Origin: Ecdyonurus torrentis
Lineage: Eukaryota > Arthropoda > Insecta > Ephemeroptera > Heptageniidae
Length of the DNA stretch: 64,000 nt
Direction of reading: 5' to 3'
Assembly: GCA_949318235.1 (NCBI GenBank)
Contig: OX439136.1
Coordinates: 94,501-158,500 of the forward strand
Part shown: positions 25,807-38,520 of the stretch, one piece after another
Layout of the letters: the number at the start of each line of letters is the position of its first letter
Numbering within the stretch: position 1 is the first letter of the stretch
Made by a program: the position numbers and the translations under genes
The notes under the pieces: generated by a model
Seen by the model: the letters and a program-made list of their open reading frames with translations, nothing else
The model's database searches: none
Told to the model about the DNA's origin: nothing

Positions 25807-26837
25807 CGTATGGACTGAACTACATAACTGAAATGAAGAAACATATTAATAAATTTATAACAAAAACACCCCTCAACAATCAACAAATGGACTTGTAAGG
25901 AATTGCTTTTTACTCCTTTGAAAGACACGAATTGTTCATTTCCTCTTTTTCTGTAGCATTGACAAGGAAAAGACAGTAATGATTGATGAATAATACAAGA
26001 AAAATCTCGAATTGTCCAAAGAAGAATTCGACGAAATTCGAAAATGCTATAGAAAAAATAAAGGTAATAAATTATTAATGTTACTGTAGCGTAAATTTTA
26101 ACAAATATTTCTTATTTTACAGAAAATTTATTTGATGATGCAAGCAATGAACACTTAGTAAGATTTAAATTATTGTGTTCAGGTGCACGTAACGTAAACA
26201 AAAGATTGCTAGCAATTCTAGGTATAAGTGAAACAAATTTAGCTTATCACCTCAACACATACACATTTAAATATATACAAGTCCATACACGTTTGGCCCT
26301 AGAAACTGAAATACTTCGTCTTGCTGGTGGTCATTTCTTAGATGCAACAACAATTAATAACGAAGTCAAAAATTTAGACAAATTAATTAAATTATTCCAT
26401 TGTAATTTCTGGGAAGAAAAATGTAAGTATACTTATTTAAATAACCTGCAAAATGTTATCTTTTATTTAAATTCCTGCTTTTTATTTTTTGTATATTTCA
26501 TTACAGAGTAGAATAACTGTCCGCCTTAGACATATATAGAATATATAGCAATAAAACAACTTCACCTCCTATATGAAAGGAGGAATCAACGAAAGAAACT
26601 TTGTCTTACATGTTTAGTGTGAGCATTCAAGAGGTTTCAAAAATTCTTCAACAAATAAGTGATATTATGCAACCAAAAACTGAATACGAAGAGAAGTTAC
26701 CAGAGGTGAATAAAATCAGGCCACCCCAGATAAACGACATGTTCCTTCGCTTGATCGGATACACCAAAGACAGTAACGTAATTAAAATTGAACCAGGCCG
26801 CAAATTACTTGCAAGCTTGCAAGAGTACTTAAAATAA
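25807..26837 (+). pseudogene. Unknown duplicated gene, copy A (broken)
   Basis: Paralogue of 34428-35480. Exon blocks: to 25894, 25957-26063, 26123-26422 and 26507 onward, with GT-AG boundaries at the same places as in copy B. The main exon encodes a helical segment (GARNVNKRLLAILG, LALETEILRLAGGHFLDA) that I cannot assign to a family. The downstream frame 26601-26837 (KILQQISDIM, YEEKLPEVNK) is also shared with copy B. Lesions are an in-frame TAA at 25991-25993 and a 1-bp loss just before the donor at 26422 that breaks the frame into the next exon. The first exon of copy B is missing and a tRNA-like block stands in its place. Confidence 0.65.
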
Positions 26838-29269
26838 AAAGAAAGAAAAAAATACTACATAAAATATGTACTGTATTAGGTAACGAGTGTGTTATATTTA
26901 TGCCATTGACTTTAAACGTAAATAAATTTATAAATTTTGTTGATAGAGTTGCATAATTTTTAATAACAATATCAACTGTGATGACCTGGGGTCACTTTGA
27001 TACATATTTAGAGTTATCATTATTCAATTATGCGTAATATGATTGGGTCATGCAGGTAATAAAAGTCATTTCCTCACTTATTTAAATATGCCCCTTTTTT
27101 CTCCCACCTCTATTCTAAGGGAAGTACATCTCTGAGAAAAATATATCACCATCAGCAAGCATGATGGAGGTTTTTTAAAAATGGCTGCCCGACTGGCACG
27201 GCAGCAGACCGTCTTCCTCCAATTAACTCGCGCTCTAATTAGCGCAGCAACATGAACCTAGCGGAAGGGTTAATGAATAGGACACATCTTGTAGCTATTA
27301 AAAATAAAAAAAGCGGTGTACTATTCCTTCAGTTTAAAGATAAAAAACAATAATGAAGAACAATAATAATAATAAATAATAATGATGTAATATCAATTCC
27401 ATTTTGCAGTTGTTAAGTTTGTATATTTTAGTTAAATTGGTATTTTCCTCTCTTTCAATGTCACACCAAAATTTGACCATGGAAAATAAAAAAACATGCT
27501 GTTCTGTCACTCCTTTCATCTTGTCTAACACGTTTGGCTGCAACTCGTATGTAGTTGTTTATGTTTAGGTAGAATATTTGTTAACATTATTATATGTTTC
27601 ACAAATATTAAAATAATAATTGAATAAAGAAAAAGATGGAAAAAAAAGTTAATTAATAAATATCGAAAAATAAAATCATCTCATTTACTTTAATTGATTG
27701 ATTTTGTTATTTGCTAGCAAAAGCAACGCGCACGAATACTTAGAAAAAGAAGAATTAAAAAATTATAAATAACTATTTGAATGACTGAATAAAGACTATT
27801 CACCAATGAAAAATATATTTGATACATTCTAAACGAAGTTAATCCAAACATGTTATATATTTATAGTTATGCAGTATTAAATATTATTATTATGAAATTA
27901 ATATACCTTGAAACACAAAAATACAATAAAAAAAATAAAAGATTCAAATAAAAAATTATTAAGAATAAGTATAACAAAAATGTGCTATATAAAAATAAAA
28001 ATGCAAATGTATACTATACTAGAAATATAATATTATATTTTTAGTTCAACGATTTATGATAATTTTGATAACTATATGTTATTAACATTTGAAAATATAG
28101 ATTTTTTTTTTAATTTTCATAAGTATATTAGAAGTAAGTATACAAACAAATATACACTATTGTATATTATTTAAGTATTTTAATTTACTTTCATTGAAAT
28201 ATATATTAATATTTTTTCGGCTATGATGTGTACTTTTACCTTTTCTTATGATGATAAAATTAGTTATTAAAAATAAATAAAACATTAAGAAACATTTGAT
28301 TTCTCTGTAAATTAAGTTAGAAATTTTTAAATATTTATTAATTACCGCACTGGCTTTAGAAATAACACATCTGTAAAGCTCACGTTAAAAAAAATAAAGG
28401 GTCAAATCATTTTTTTTGGAATAATTTAATCATTTGTGAGGCTACCATAAGCAGGAAAAAATTGAAATGTTACACATTTACTTTTTAGTAAAATATATAA
28501 TTATACATAGTACATTACGAAAATATTGGTCATTTGCAATTCTTACAGCGGAGATATAAACGATGTAAAATTGAAAACTATAAATATCCTGGTATTATTA
28601 CTATTTGACAACATCGATATGATTTTTGACGTATCACAAGAAAGAATATAAATACGAATAATGCTAAATGCTTTATAGCTAATATTTACCTATAGAATTT
28701 GTTCAATACGACATAATTTAAATTTATTCAATTTTTCATATTATGTTATATAGTATTAATATTATGTTGTAAAGCATAACTATTTATGCAATTCTAATTT
28801 AGCATAACTTATGCTATAGTGACATAAATGCAGCATTTATTATAATTTATACAATACGTAATTTATTCTTTCCATAAATAGTGATTTTTAAGGGAAAAAA
28901 TGAAGTATTTGTTTTTCTCTCAAATTTTCTTATAGATTATATAAAAAAATGTTGCTGACTATTAGATTTTAAGATTTTATTATGAACCGCATTTGTGTAA
29001 AAAAGAGTGTAATTTTATTAATGTTTTAAAATACAGTGACAGAAACAAATATAATTGCGGGCTAGCAAAATTGGAGCTATATATTGATTATAACAAAATA
29101 TATGCTATTTTTCTATAAAAATGTAAAACAAAAATACAAAATATCTAAAATTATAGAAATGTATACTTACATTTCACAATAAGTATTAAAATGTACACCA
29201 ATTACAAGAAATCACCAAGTTAATTAAATGTCAGCACAATTTTTAACAATAATCCAACTTGTGAACCAG
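26838..29269. other. AT-rich region, no gene
   Basis: A GC-richer block at 26985-27280 (tgacctggggtcac near its start) looks like a mobile-element fragment but could not be typed. The rest is A/T-rich with no supported feature. Confidence 0.45.
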
Positions 29270-29921
29270 TCCCTACAAGTTTTCAGCCACTACTATTATT
29301 AATATGGCTATTGGTCTATAATTATTAGGGTCTAGAGCGTCCCCTTGTTTAAAAATTTGAATTATTTTACTTGATTTCAATGCTTCAGGAAAATTCCTTG
29401 ATTCAAATGATTCACTAATTAATAAAGTCATTGGTTTACAAATTTCAAGTTCAAAAATTTTGACATCATTGGAGGATAAAAAGTTTAAATCACAGGCACC
29501 TGAATCAGGAAGCTGTTTGATGTAAACCTTTACCTTCTCTTCTGTTACAGGGTAAAAAAAAATATTTTTATTATTTGCCTGAGATTTTTCAATAAATTTT
29601 GATTTGTAGTTAGCATTTGAAATATTTGTTGCGTTATGAACTATTTTAGGTGCATTAATATAGTTATTGTTTTAAAATATTTGCAATAATTTCAGGGTTA
29701 TCTGTAATATGATTTTTGGAACTGTCACAATACAATTTATTAATGGAAGTTTTATTTTTTATTTTATAATTATTGTGCATTTTAACTGTATTCCAGATAT
29801 CTTGGATTGGGTTTTTTGAATTAACATATACTTTTGACATTCGAGAGTACATAGTAAACAAAACAGCGCCTCTGCAGGAAAAAAAATGAAGCCTATGAGG
29901 CTGAGGGAAGTCGTCTCTCAT
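29270..29921 (-). pseudogene. Non-LTR retrotransposon reverse transcriptase fragment
   Basis: On the minus strand, 29921-29664 reads like the linker upstream of a LINE RT domain (NPIQDIWNTV, HITDNPEIIANILK). After a frame change, 29600-29306 contains LPDSGACDLNFLSS, NFPEALKSSKIIQIFKQGD and NNYRPIA. That order matches RT motifs 1-2 of Jockey/RTE/CR1-like LINEs (the 'FP..LK.a.i.PifKkgd...NYRPI' block). Similarity ends right after NNYRPIA, so the palm with the catalytic YADD is absent. At least one frameshift and a stop (about 29664) make it a dead fragment. Confidence 0.8.
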
Positions 29922-31830
29922 TTGATTATTTCAAAAAAATATTTTAAATTCCTTCCAAAAACCAGCAGATAATAACAAAAATAATGTAAATGTATTTATG
30001 ATGATTAACATATAATGATATTTCCAATTTTATCACTTTTTTGTCAAAATTAATCATGATTTGACTCGCTCCCTTGAGCAGCTGACGAAATTCGCTGCGT
30101 CGATCCCTCAGCCACACGCACTTTCGAATGTCATCAAGAGATGGCTTTAGTAGTACCCCGCACTTTCGAATACTGTAGTTCAGAAAGTACAATGATTTGT
30201 GCACCTGAAAGTCAGCAATCTATAAAATGCCTTGCTGAATGGTAAGAAATGCCAATAAATAAAGTAAAAAAATTCATGTCAATAATTGGCATGACAATAT
30301 TGAACTAGAGCAACAAGGATTCGAATTATAAGAAATCAACTGTTGTCTCCTGTCACAAATTGACGCAGCCTTAAAACAATACCAAATACTGGTAAATCAT
30401 TTTTAGTGTACTACATACATAAAATTAACATAATAGATTTTAATTTTATTTGGAAGTTTTAAGAGCAAAACTGTTTAACAATAAATCAAAAAAGTTAATA
30501 TATTTTCATTCAAAGATTGTTTCAGGTACTGAAATTATAGAATTTCTCAAATGTGGAAACCAATTGATTGACCAGTTTGATGTCCTAATTATTGAAAATC
30601 TAGAATTTATTTTTTATCTTTATGGAAAGGCACTCTTTGCTTTGTCTGTAATTTACAAACATGTTCAAGAAAAGCCAAAAAAACTTAGGAGTGCTATTAA
30701 AATATGATATATTTTAATAATTCTACCATTTTGCAACATATATATTGTAGCAATATACAAAATAAACATATACAATGTTCTTGCTAGTATTTTTAATATT
30801 TGTTAAAAATTGTCGTTTGCTTGCCGTGTGCATTTAAATTTAAAGCAAAACAACCTAGATGTGAAATATGTAATATTGTCGCACTTGTAATGAAGTTAAT
30901 TTTTTGTATCAGCTAAAATCGGAAATAATTTTGGGTTGAAGGAAAAAAATGTACATTTTCTCTGGAAAAAGAGGAAATCAATAAATATTTCCATTATGAG
31001 CTACAAATAAGATTTGCAACTTTGTTTATCTATCCTCCTGGTAAGCTATTTATTTCATATTAAATTATTACTTTACCCTTTTAACTGAGTTTTGTCATGT
31101 ACTAAGATATTTATTTATATCAGAATGCCGAGAAGAACAAAAATACAATTATATTTTGTTCAAACACATAACAAGTTGTAGCACCATTTAAAACCGCAAT
31201 AAAATTGCTAACCACAAATATACCAATAATAAATGTTTAAAAAATAACTAAAGAGCATAAAGATTTGGCAGCAACTGAAGAGAATAAGGTAATATCCAAG
31301 CATAAATAACAAAATTAAAATAATAAAAATTTAACTACCACATTTGCAATGTTTGCTAAAACGCTTGCACTTATATAGCATAGAATTCAATTTTCTTTAC
31401 CTTTAAATATTTATTGTTACAAATGCTTTTATCATGAAAAACAACAGAAATAAACAATAAAATTGGAAAAGTAATTCAAAATTGACAAGCCTTAACTTCA
31501 AGACCGTAGAATTGACAGTAATCTTTTAAATTGTTTTAGAATATTTGTAATAGATTTGGATATGGCTTTAAGTTGGAGAATAAAACTGGAGACTGTTATT
31601 ACTTACGACCTAGGAACTATATATATTCGTCAATTTCTGCTTAAGAAAACAGTGAGTTTAGGAAAAAAATCATTGGTATTTACTAAACGCAAAGAAATGG
31701 TACAATGCTAACAGCTTTTACACCGTAACATTGTTAGCATAGCTGCACCTATCATCAATGATTTAAAATTTGTGAGTTAATTGACTACTTTTTTATTTCA
31801 AATTATTTTAATTGCTTATTATATTTATTT
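29922..31830. other. AT-rich region with unassigned short frames
   Basis: A plus-strand frame at 30450-30707 (85 codons) shows no recognisable motif. 30060-30190 is GC-richer. No gene is supported. Confidence 0.4.
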
Positions 31831-31839
31831 ATACAGCTT

Positions 31840-33600
31840 CCGTCGTAAACAGGTTAAACAGAAGAAAACTTCTAGAGCTCAAAAATTTATTGAATGTGAC
31901 AAGGAATCTACAACTTCTTGCACTGAACCAGTGATAAGTACATTTGCTGACTCTCAAACTGAAGTGAGAAAAATTTCTGAAGAAGAGCTACTTGAAAATC
32001 CAACAGAAACATCAACAACAACCTTAACATAGGAAGCCAATGTACATATTAACAGCCCTGCCACAATTATAGTTGAGAACCAGAGCATGAGTTTTAACAA
32101 CAAGAGAATCTCTATTTCTGATCAGAAAGAGGATAATAGTTTTGCTGACAAAGAAGTTCATCCAAACAGACCAACTAGAGGTCCTGGTTGCAGCAGGTTT
32201 TAACATATTACAGCATATGACAGCTTCAGTGAAAGCAACGATGACTCTGATAGTGATCCTCATTTTAATCTTAGTTCTTCAGACAAATATTCTGAAGACA
32301 AATTATCTGTAAGTTCGGATGTTGCTTCAGTAAGCAGTTTAATTAGTCAGAATAAATTGCCCAAAAATAGAGTTTTAAGGGTAAAAAAGCTAGGAAAAGT
32401 AGGCTTAAGAAAACAAATTACAAAAGCATGTAGAAACAGGAACAGATGAATACACTTTTGAAGAAAATTATGACTATGAGGTAGACCTAAAGGAAGAAAG
32501 TGATGTTGTAGACACTAGGAAAGAGAAGCGCAGAAAAGGTTTTTGCCATATATGCAAGAAAAAGTATCAAAAGTTTTTCCCTCATCAGGAGTCAATGCAT
32601 TCAAGTCATCCTGACATGGCCGACTTATAAGCCATTAATAAAGAAATTGAAGAAAAAGAAAGAAAAAGCAAAATGATGACGTCTTGAAGAAATGACGAAA
32701 AAAGTGTTTAGCTTTTCTTCGTAACAAAGGTTACGATGAATTGGCTAAAGACGAGGTAGAATTAACTGCTGTAGTTTTGAAAAAATGTAAATGTGAACCA
32801 GAATCTAATTCTAAAAATGAAAAAAAAAATTGGACCTCGTAAAAATGATAAAATTGCAGGGGTTGTCTCGCAGCAAAAAAATTTGCTAGGCACAAAAAAA
32901 AATTTGCTGCATCGTACAAAAGTGTTGTGGAGTTAAATATTAAACCTAGTAGATTTACCTTTGAAACTCGTAAAGAGAGTCATAGCAACGTGGACATTAA
33001 TATCATAGTCTATGAGTTTACAAAGAATAAGGGTGCATCTATTGCTGACGATGACTTTTAAGCTGAATTAACACGTCGTCGATGCATAATGGCTGCTCAA
33101 ATTACAAAAAAATTAATAAACGTAACAAATTTGGAAAACTTAATAAATGCGCTTAATCCTAGTAACTATGCAGTCATCTTGAATATTGTAAAAGAATTTG
33201 GTGAGTGGGACATAGAAAATAATATATATAAAAAGATACAGAACATTAAAGACATCTCTCCAATTATTAAGGGTTTAGTTAAAACTGTTGTTACACTGTT
33301 ACACTTGTAGATGAAGCAAATCTTGAAAACATGAAAAACCTTTTAATAAAGTTACAGACTAAGGTGTTTCAAGAAGTAACAACCAAAGTTGTCACTTTAC
33401 AATTTAAGGTGAATCAGAGTAAAAATACTAAGATACCAAGTATAGAAGATGTAAGTTTGTTTTAAGATCATATGCAGAAAGCATGTAAAAATGACTACCA
33501 ACATCTTATAGAACTCTTAGATACAGACCCTACACTTGTAAATCAAATCAAAGTGCTCATATTTATTCAAAATAAACAATCCACGGAACTAACATGATTT
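31840..33600 (+). pseudogene. Decayed C2H2-finger protein gene of a multi-copy family
   Basis: Protein-like blocks follow each other in changing frames. First is an acidic Ser/Thr-rich segment (31840-32400, with stops at about 32030 and 32200). Then a zinc-finger-like motif CHICKKKY...HQESMHSSH (about 32544-32610, irregular spacing). Then a Lys-rich stretch (32700-32900), and a block with LINALNPSNYAVILNIVKEF (about 33089-33310) followed by its continuation in another frame to 33600. The order of finger plus a 'L.NP..y..iv..v..' helical block resembles large repetitive C2H2 proteins of invertebrates and fish. That match is from memory and tentative. Many stops and frameshifts exclude function. 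Confidence 0.5.
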
Positions 33601-34020
33601 TGTTTTTATCTAATAAAATTGATGATTCAAAGTTTTTAAATATTTTTAGATTTTGCTCTTTTGTACGCAATGCGATTTTTAAAAAATGTACTGTTTTTTG
33701 TCCATAAAAGCAGAACAAGATACATATATCAAACTTTATTTTAGCAGTTTTGGATCCTTTAATTTCATGTTCTGATTATAATAAAAAAATTAATTTCTAC
33801 AAATTTACACCGAAATTTAAGTTTTCGCCTTAATTAGCTAAATTTTTGTAACGTGTTTTTTATTAGCTACATATTAGCTACATCTTTCTGAATTCAATTC
33901 AAGCATGTTATTCAATGGCTCCTTGTAAATAATGACACAAGTTAATTTAATATTTTTTTTAATCAATTAACATATTACCGATATTTTACGAAGATAAATT
34001 ACTAGATGGTTGTAATTTAT
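33601..34020. other. AT-rich spacer
   Basis: No gene seen. Confidence 0.5.
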
Positions 34021-34200
34021 CTTTCTTACTGTGTGGTGAGTTTTCTAATAGCATTATAACACCAACACGATCGTGGATCAAACGGGAGCTTTTTTGCTAC
34101 TTACTTAGAGGTAAGCAAATGTGGTGGAACAAATGTGTCCTTAGAGGGAACAAAATGTTGGATGATATTCCCTCCATCAGAAAAAAAATTGTTAAGTAAG
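34020..34200 (+). other. Coding relic upstream of gene copy B
   Basis: A plus-strand frame from about 34050 to the TAA at about 34199 encodes a basic, Trp-containing segment (TPTRSWIKRELF, MWWNKCVLRGNKMLDDIPSI). Codon-like composition suggests a decayed or real exon. I do not recognise it; it could be a 5' exon of copy B. Confidence 0.35.
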
Positions 34201-34427
34201 TAACTTTAACTGCAATATTTTTCTAAATATTTTTCAAAATGTTATAAATCCAAAAATAGTACTTTTACAACCTGCGGATGTATTTAACCTTTTCCTGGGA
34301 CGTTTCACCAAGGTTAGTGTGAACTTTAGTAACCCTTATGGATTTGGTGTTTAAAAATAAACTTCTATAATTTAATCAATACTTTTACCTCAAAGGATAA
34401 AACTTCACAGCTTGTTTAAATGCAGCA

Positions 34428-35318
34428 ATGAACGTAGCACCAAATAGGTACTGTAAAATTGGAGCAAAAAGTACAAATTGCGAAGGCTGCAGTTTTTATG
34501 AACAGTCTTCTGGTTTTAGGTTTGAATTAAGAACTTTAATTTTTGCTACGTATAAACTGAACTACATGACTAAAATGAAGAAACATATTAACAAACTCAT
34601 AACAAAAACACACTTCAACAATCAACAAATAGGCATGTAAGGAATTGATTTATACTCCTTTGTAAGACACGTATTATTCATTTACTCTTTTTTTAGCATT
34701 GACCAGGTATAGACAGTATTGATTGATGAAGAAAACAAGGAAAATCTCGAACTGTCCAAAAAAGAATTCGACGAAATTCAAAAATGCTATAGCAAAATTA
34801 AAGGTAATAAATATTTGATAATACACTAGCACAAATTCTGGGTAACAAGTATTTCTTATTTTACAGAAACTTCATTTGATGATGAAAGCAATGAACTGTT
34901 AGAAAGATTTAAAGTATTGTGTTCAGGTGCACGTAACGTAAACAAAAGATTGCTAGCATTTCTAGGTAAATGTGAAACAAATCTAGCTGATCACCTCAAC
35001 ATTTATACATTTAAATGTATACAAGGCAATACACATTTGGCCCTAGAAACTGAAATTCTTCGTCTTGCTGGTGGTCATTTCTTAGATGCAACAACAATTA
35101 ATATTAAAGTCAAACATTTAGACAAATTAATCAAATTAATCCCTTGTAACTTCTGGGAAGACAAAATGTAAGTATACTTATTTTAATTACCTGCAAAATG
35201 TTATCTTTTATTTGAATTCCTGCTTATTATATTTTCTACATTTCATTACAGTTTCGAATTACTGTCCCCCTTAGACATATATGGAAAACTGCCAAGCTAT
35301 GATAGTAGCAATAAATAA
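34428..35318 (+). pseudogene. Unknown duplicated gene, copy B (one stop)
   Basis: Four exons: 34428-34636, 34697-34803, 34867-35167 and 35252-35318 (TAA 35316-35318). All junctions are GT-AG, and exons 2-4 join in phase. Exon 1 contains a Cys pair (NCEGCSFYEQ). Exon 3 encodes the helical block shared with copy A (GARNVNKRLLAFLG, LALETEILRLAGGHFLDA). Exon 4 adds a short tail (ELLSPLDIYGKLPSYD). The only clear lesion is TAG at 34710-34712 near the start of exon 2. If translation starts downstream, or if that exon is spliced differently, the gene could still make a product. The family is unknown to me. Similarity to copy A continues to about 35490 beyond the stop. Confidence 0.6.
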
Positions 35319-35634
35319 ACTTCACCTCCTATAAGAAAGTAGGAATCAATAAAAGAAACTTTGTCTAACATGTTCAGTGTGAGCATTTAAAAGGTTGCAA
35401 AAATTCTTCAACAAATAAGTGATATTATACCACCTAAAACTGAATACGAGGAAAATTTACCAGAGGTGAATAAAATCAGGCCACCCCAGATGACGGATAT
35501 TAAAAATTATGATGATTTTTATTTTCTGCTTTTATTATTTATAATTTTTTAATTGTTATCACTTTTCATATTTTTTGAAAGGAATAGACAAGAGAAAACC
35601 ATAAGCATTTATATTACAAAATAGCTGATGGAAC

Positions 35635-36113
35635 TGTGACGGCCTTTATATTTTATAAACTCTATATATCTGCCCTATACTTCGTGCCGGACTTCAACCA
35701 CGCCACGCATTAAACTTTCTCTTTTTCCCCTAGTGTTTCTAGTTTATCACGCACGATGACGCATAACACTAGGGGTTGTTTAATGCGTGCCGGCACGTGG
35801 CGACACCTAACTGCGTGGGTGGAACTTAGGGAGTGGTTGGTGACGTCACATCAAGAACCTGTGGAGCTGCTATAGCCAGCAAGGTGTGTGTGTGTGGCGA
35901 TCCTACGTTTATCGCACCTGCCTACGTTACCGCGCCGTATCAAAGCGCGGTAATATTATAAAATTTTACCTGAGTGTTTGCGGCACACGTGGATGCAATT
36001 ATGTATGTTTTGGACTATATATTACATACATAATTGGCTACTGAAGTTGATGGCGTCCTTTCTGGCCAAACAGACGCCGTCCATTACGTCAAGCCTGTCT
36101 CGTGACAGCTAAA
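35635..36113 (+). repeat. GC-rich LTR-like block with internal hairpin
   Basis: Starts TGTGACGG, ends CTCGTGACA, and stands out in GC content. Arms 35699-35737 and 35764-35801 form a hairpin (acgcattaaac, cccctagtgtt with aacactagggg, gtttaatgcgt). The near-mirrored tips suggest a solo LTR, but I find no target duplication and no partner. Confidence 0.35.
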
Positions 36114-36167
36114 TCTTATTCATATCACCACATTTCACAACATATCTACATATTACTAGCGTATGTA

Positions 36168-37481
36168 CAGCTCTGGCCAAAAGTTTAAGAACGATTTGAA
36201 ATGCAACCCGCAACACAAATCATGTAAACAAGCAAATTTCCTTTTTCCTGACTATATCACTATAGCGATTACGATTATTTATCACGATAGCTAGCAAGCA
36301 GACGTGCGTCTCTCTTGCTTGCTTGCTGCCTTTACCTTTCTAGCTTTTCAATATTTCTGATGACTACAAAATATTTTAGTTTTGTTATGCATACCTAGTG
36401 CTATTTGATTTGTAAAATGTTCTATCTCTTGTGGTTTTTTGTTAAAATGCAAGGTATATTATAATATAATATCAACCTTGGTAAAAATACTATGATATTA
36501 TATAGATAGGCCTATATTTTTATTTTATTATTATTATTTTGCATTATTTAAATTTTTTTTAAATCAATTAATTAATTTCTACAAATAATCGCTTTCATAT
36601 ATAATTTGTTTCATTAAATAGTTTGCTCTAATTCATTAACTAATTATATATATGAAACAATTTGTATTTTTTAATTAAAAAGACGGAAAGGGATGATTGT
36701 TTATGCGGGGGATTAAAACAACAACAGATGATAAAATTAAATATAAAATCAAATTGTTTGAAAATAAATATATTGATTAATAAATATGTTATTTAAAAAA
36801 ATAGTGAAATAAAATTATTGATTTTTAAATATAGGCCTATCCCTTAAATATAAAGTGGCATAAATATCATAAGCTGTAATCATATAATTATTGAATATTT
36901 GTAATACTTTATAAAAAAATTAGTTAGCTTAATTATTTAAATGAAACAACTTTTATTCTATAATTCAAATGATGCAATAAAGGGATGATTGTATATGCGG
37001 GAGAAAAGAAGAACAGAAGATAAAATTAGATATCAAATCAAATTGCTTGAAAATTAAATATTACAATTAATAAATTAGTTAATTAAAAAAAGATAAAATA
37101 ATAATTTTTTTATTATATCCATTAAATAAAAAGAAGCATAAACATCGTAAAACTATTTTTATATATTTATTGAATATTTTTAATAATTTATAATTTTTTT
37201 TCTTGCTTCATGTAAGGAATATTATATAAAAATAAAACTCAAGAAGACAATATTTTGTGAGTTTCATAGGTAAAAATAGAAATCACCACATTCTGTGTGA
37301 TTGTTTGATCGAAAAACATGATAACAAAACTGGACACAACAGATAGCCAAACATAAAGGAGGAGGTGAGGGGAAAGATTCACATACTATCGATATAGTCA
37401 GGAAAAAAGGAACCTGCATTGATGACTCATCTGTTTTGCCCGATCACTTTCATATCGTTCTCAAACTTTTGGCCAGAGCTG
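36168..37481. mobile_element. Non-autonomous Tc1-type element, 1.3 kb
   Basis: Ends CAGCTCTGGCCAAAAGTTTA on the left and, in mirror, CAAACTTTTGGCCAGAGCTG on the right, flanked by TA (36166-36167 and 37482-37483). 'CTGGCCAAAAGTTT' is the hallmark of Tc1-type inverted repeats. A subterminal inverted block (cctgactatatc at 36248 against gatatagtcagg at about 37395) extends the arms. An internal block (ggatgattgtttatgcgg, about 36690) is repeated directly at about 36982. No transposase frame remains. Confidence 0.88.
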
Positions 37482-37483
37482 TA

Positions 37484-37700
37484 CATAGTATATCGTGCCC
37501 GGAAGAACTATTTATGATCTATGCCGATATATATTATGTTATAGGGGGGTTTTGGGGTATATAACCTGTGTGTAAAGGAGGGATTCAGGGAAAGCAGAGG
37601 GCATTAGGACTTGTATGGTTAGGAAATATATGTCATATTGTGTACTTGTGAACCAAATCACACAATCTTTTATTTCCGACACACAGATCTTCCTACTCCT
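37484..37700. other. Spacer between two elements
   Basis: No gene or repeat recognised; the open frames here run into the 96-bp array. Confidence 0.4.
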
Positions 37701-37724
37701 ACCTATTATAAGGGGGATCCTCAC

Positions 37725-38520
37725 GAGACATACTTCCAGGAGACATACGTTCACTTGTCCCACACTTTTTAGGCCCAAGGTGTGCAGTGGGCATACGTTC
37801 AGGGGACATACGTGCACTTGGCATAAAGTACCGCTAGTTGCGTTATTTGGTCACGTGATGCGGAAGCCGATCTTTGCCGAACTGTGTTTTATGCCAAGTG
37901 AACGTATGTCCACTGCACACCTTGGGCCTAAAATGTGTGGTACAAGTGAACGTATGTCCGCTGCACGCCCGTGTCAAAACCAATGTATGCCAAGTGAACG
38001 TATGTCCACTGCACACCTTGGGCCTAAAATGTGTGGGACAAGTGAACGTATGTCCGCTGCACGCCCGTGTCAAAACCAATGTATGCCAAGTGAACGTATG
38101 TCCACTGCACACCTTGGGCCTAAAATGTGTGGGACAAGTGAACGTATGTCCGCTGCACACCCGTGTCAAAACCGAAGTATGCCAAGTGAACGTATGTCCA
38201 CTGCACACCTTGGGCCTGAAATGTGTGGGACAAGTGAACGTATGTCCGCTGCACACCCGTGTCAAAACCGAAGTATGCAAAGTGAACGTATGTCCACTGC
38301 ACACCTTGGGCCTAAAATGTGTGGGACAAGTGAACGTATGTCCGCTGCACACCCGTGTCAAAACCGAAGTATGCCAAGTGAACGAACGTCCCCTGATTGC
38401 AAAACTACAGTCACACAACGCACAGATCAACCACGTATCGTCCACAAAAGTACGGCTGTAATCGATTCTATTAGGATCGATCACCATCACAATCGTATAA
38501 AGTTGCAAAACTATAGCCCC
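37725..38520. mobile_element. Foldback-like element carrying a 96-bp tandem array
   Basis: The left part (37730-37830) contains the array unit in inverted orientation (gacatacgttcacttg, ggcccaaggtgtgcagt). The array (37891-38390) has it in direct orientation, so the element folds back. The middle segment (37844-37890, tctttgccgaact) is shared, inverted, with the small relative at 39795-40050. No target duplication was fixed. Long overlapping frames of 303, 221 and 195 codons exist only because the 96-bp unit is a multiple of three without stops. Confidence 0.7.
37891..38390. repeat. Tandem array: five 96-bp units plus a partial sixth
   Basis: Units start at 37891, 37987, 38083, 38179 and 38275, with a partial at 38371; the period is exactly 96 bp. 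Each unit is two related 48-bp halves, both built on AAGTGAACGTATGTCC followed by A/G and CTGCAC. Units 1-2 end 'acgcccgtgtcaaaaccaat' and later ones 'acacccgtgtcaaaaccgaa', which shows stepwise array growth. Confidence 0.95.

Noticed and set aside
30450..30707. 85-codon plus-strand frame as a gene
   Set aside because: AT-rich composition and no motif, splice sites or second copy in the window.
37891..38390. CRISPR-like array
   Set aside because: Units are directly adjoining with no unique spacers, and the genome is eukaryotic.
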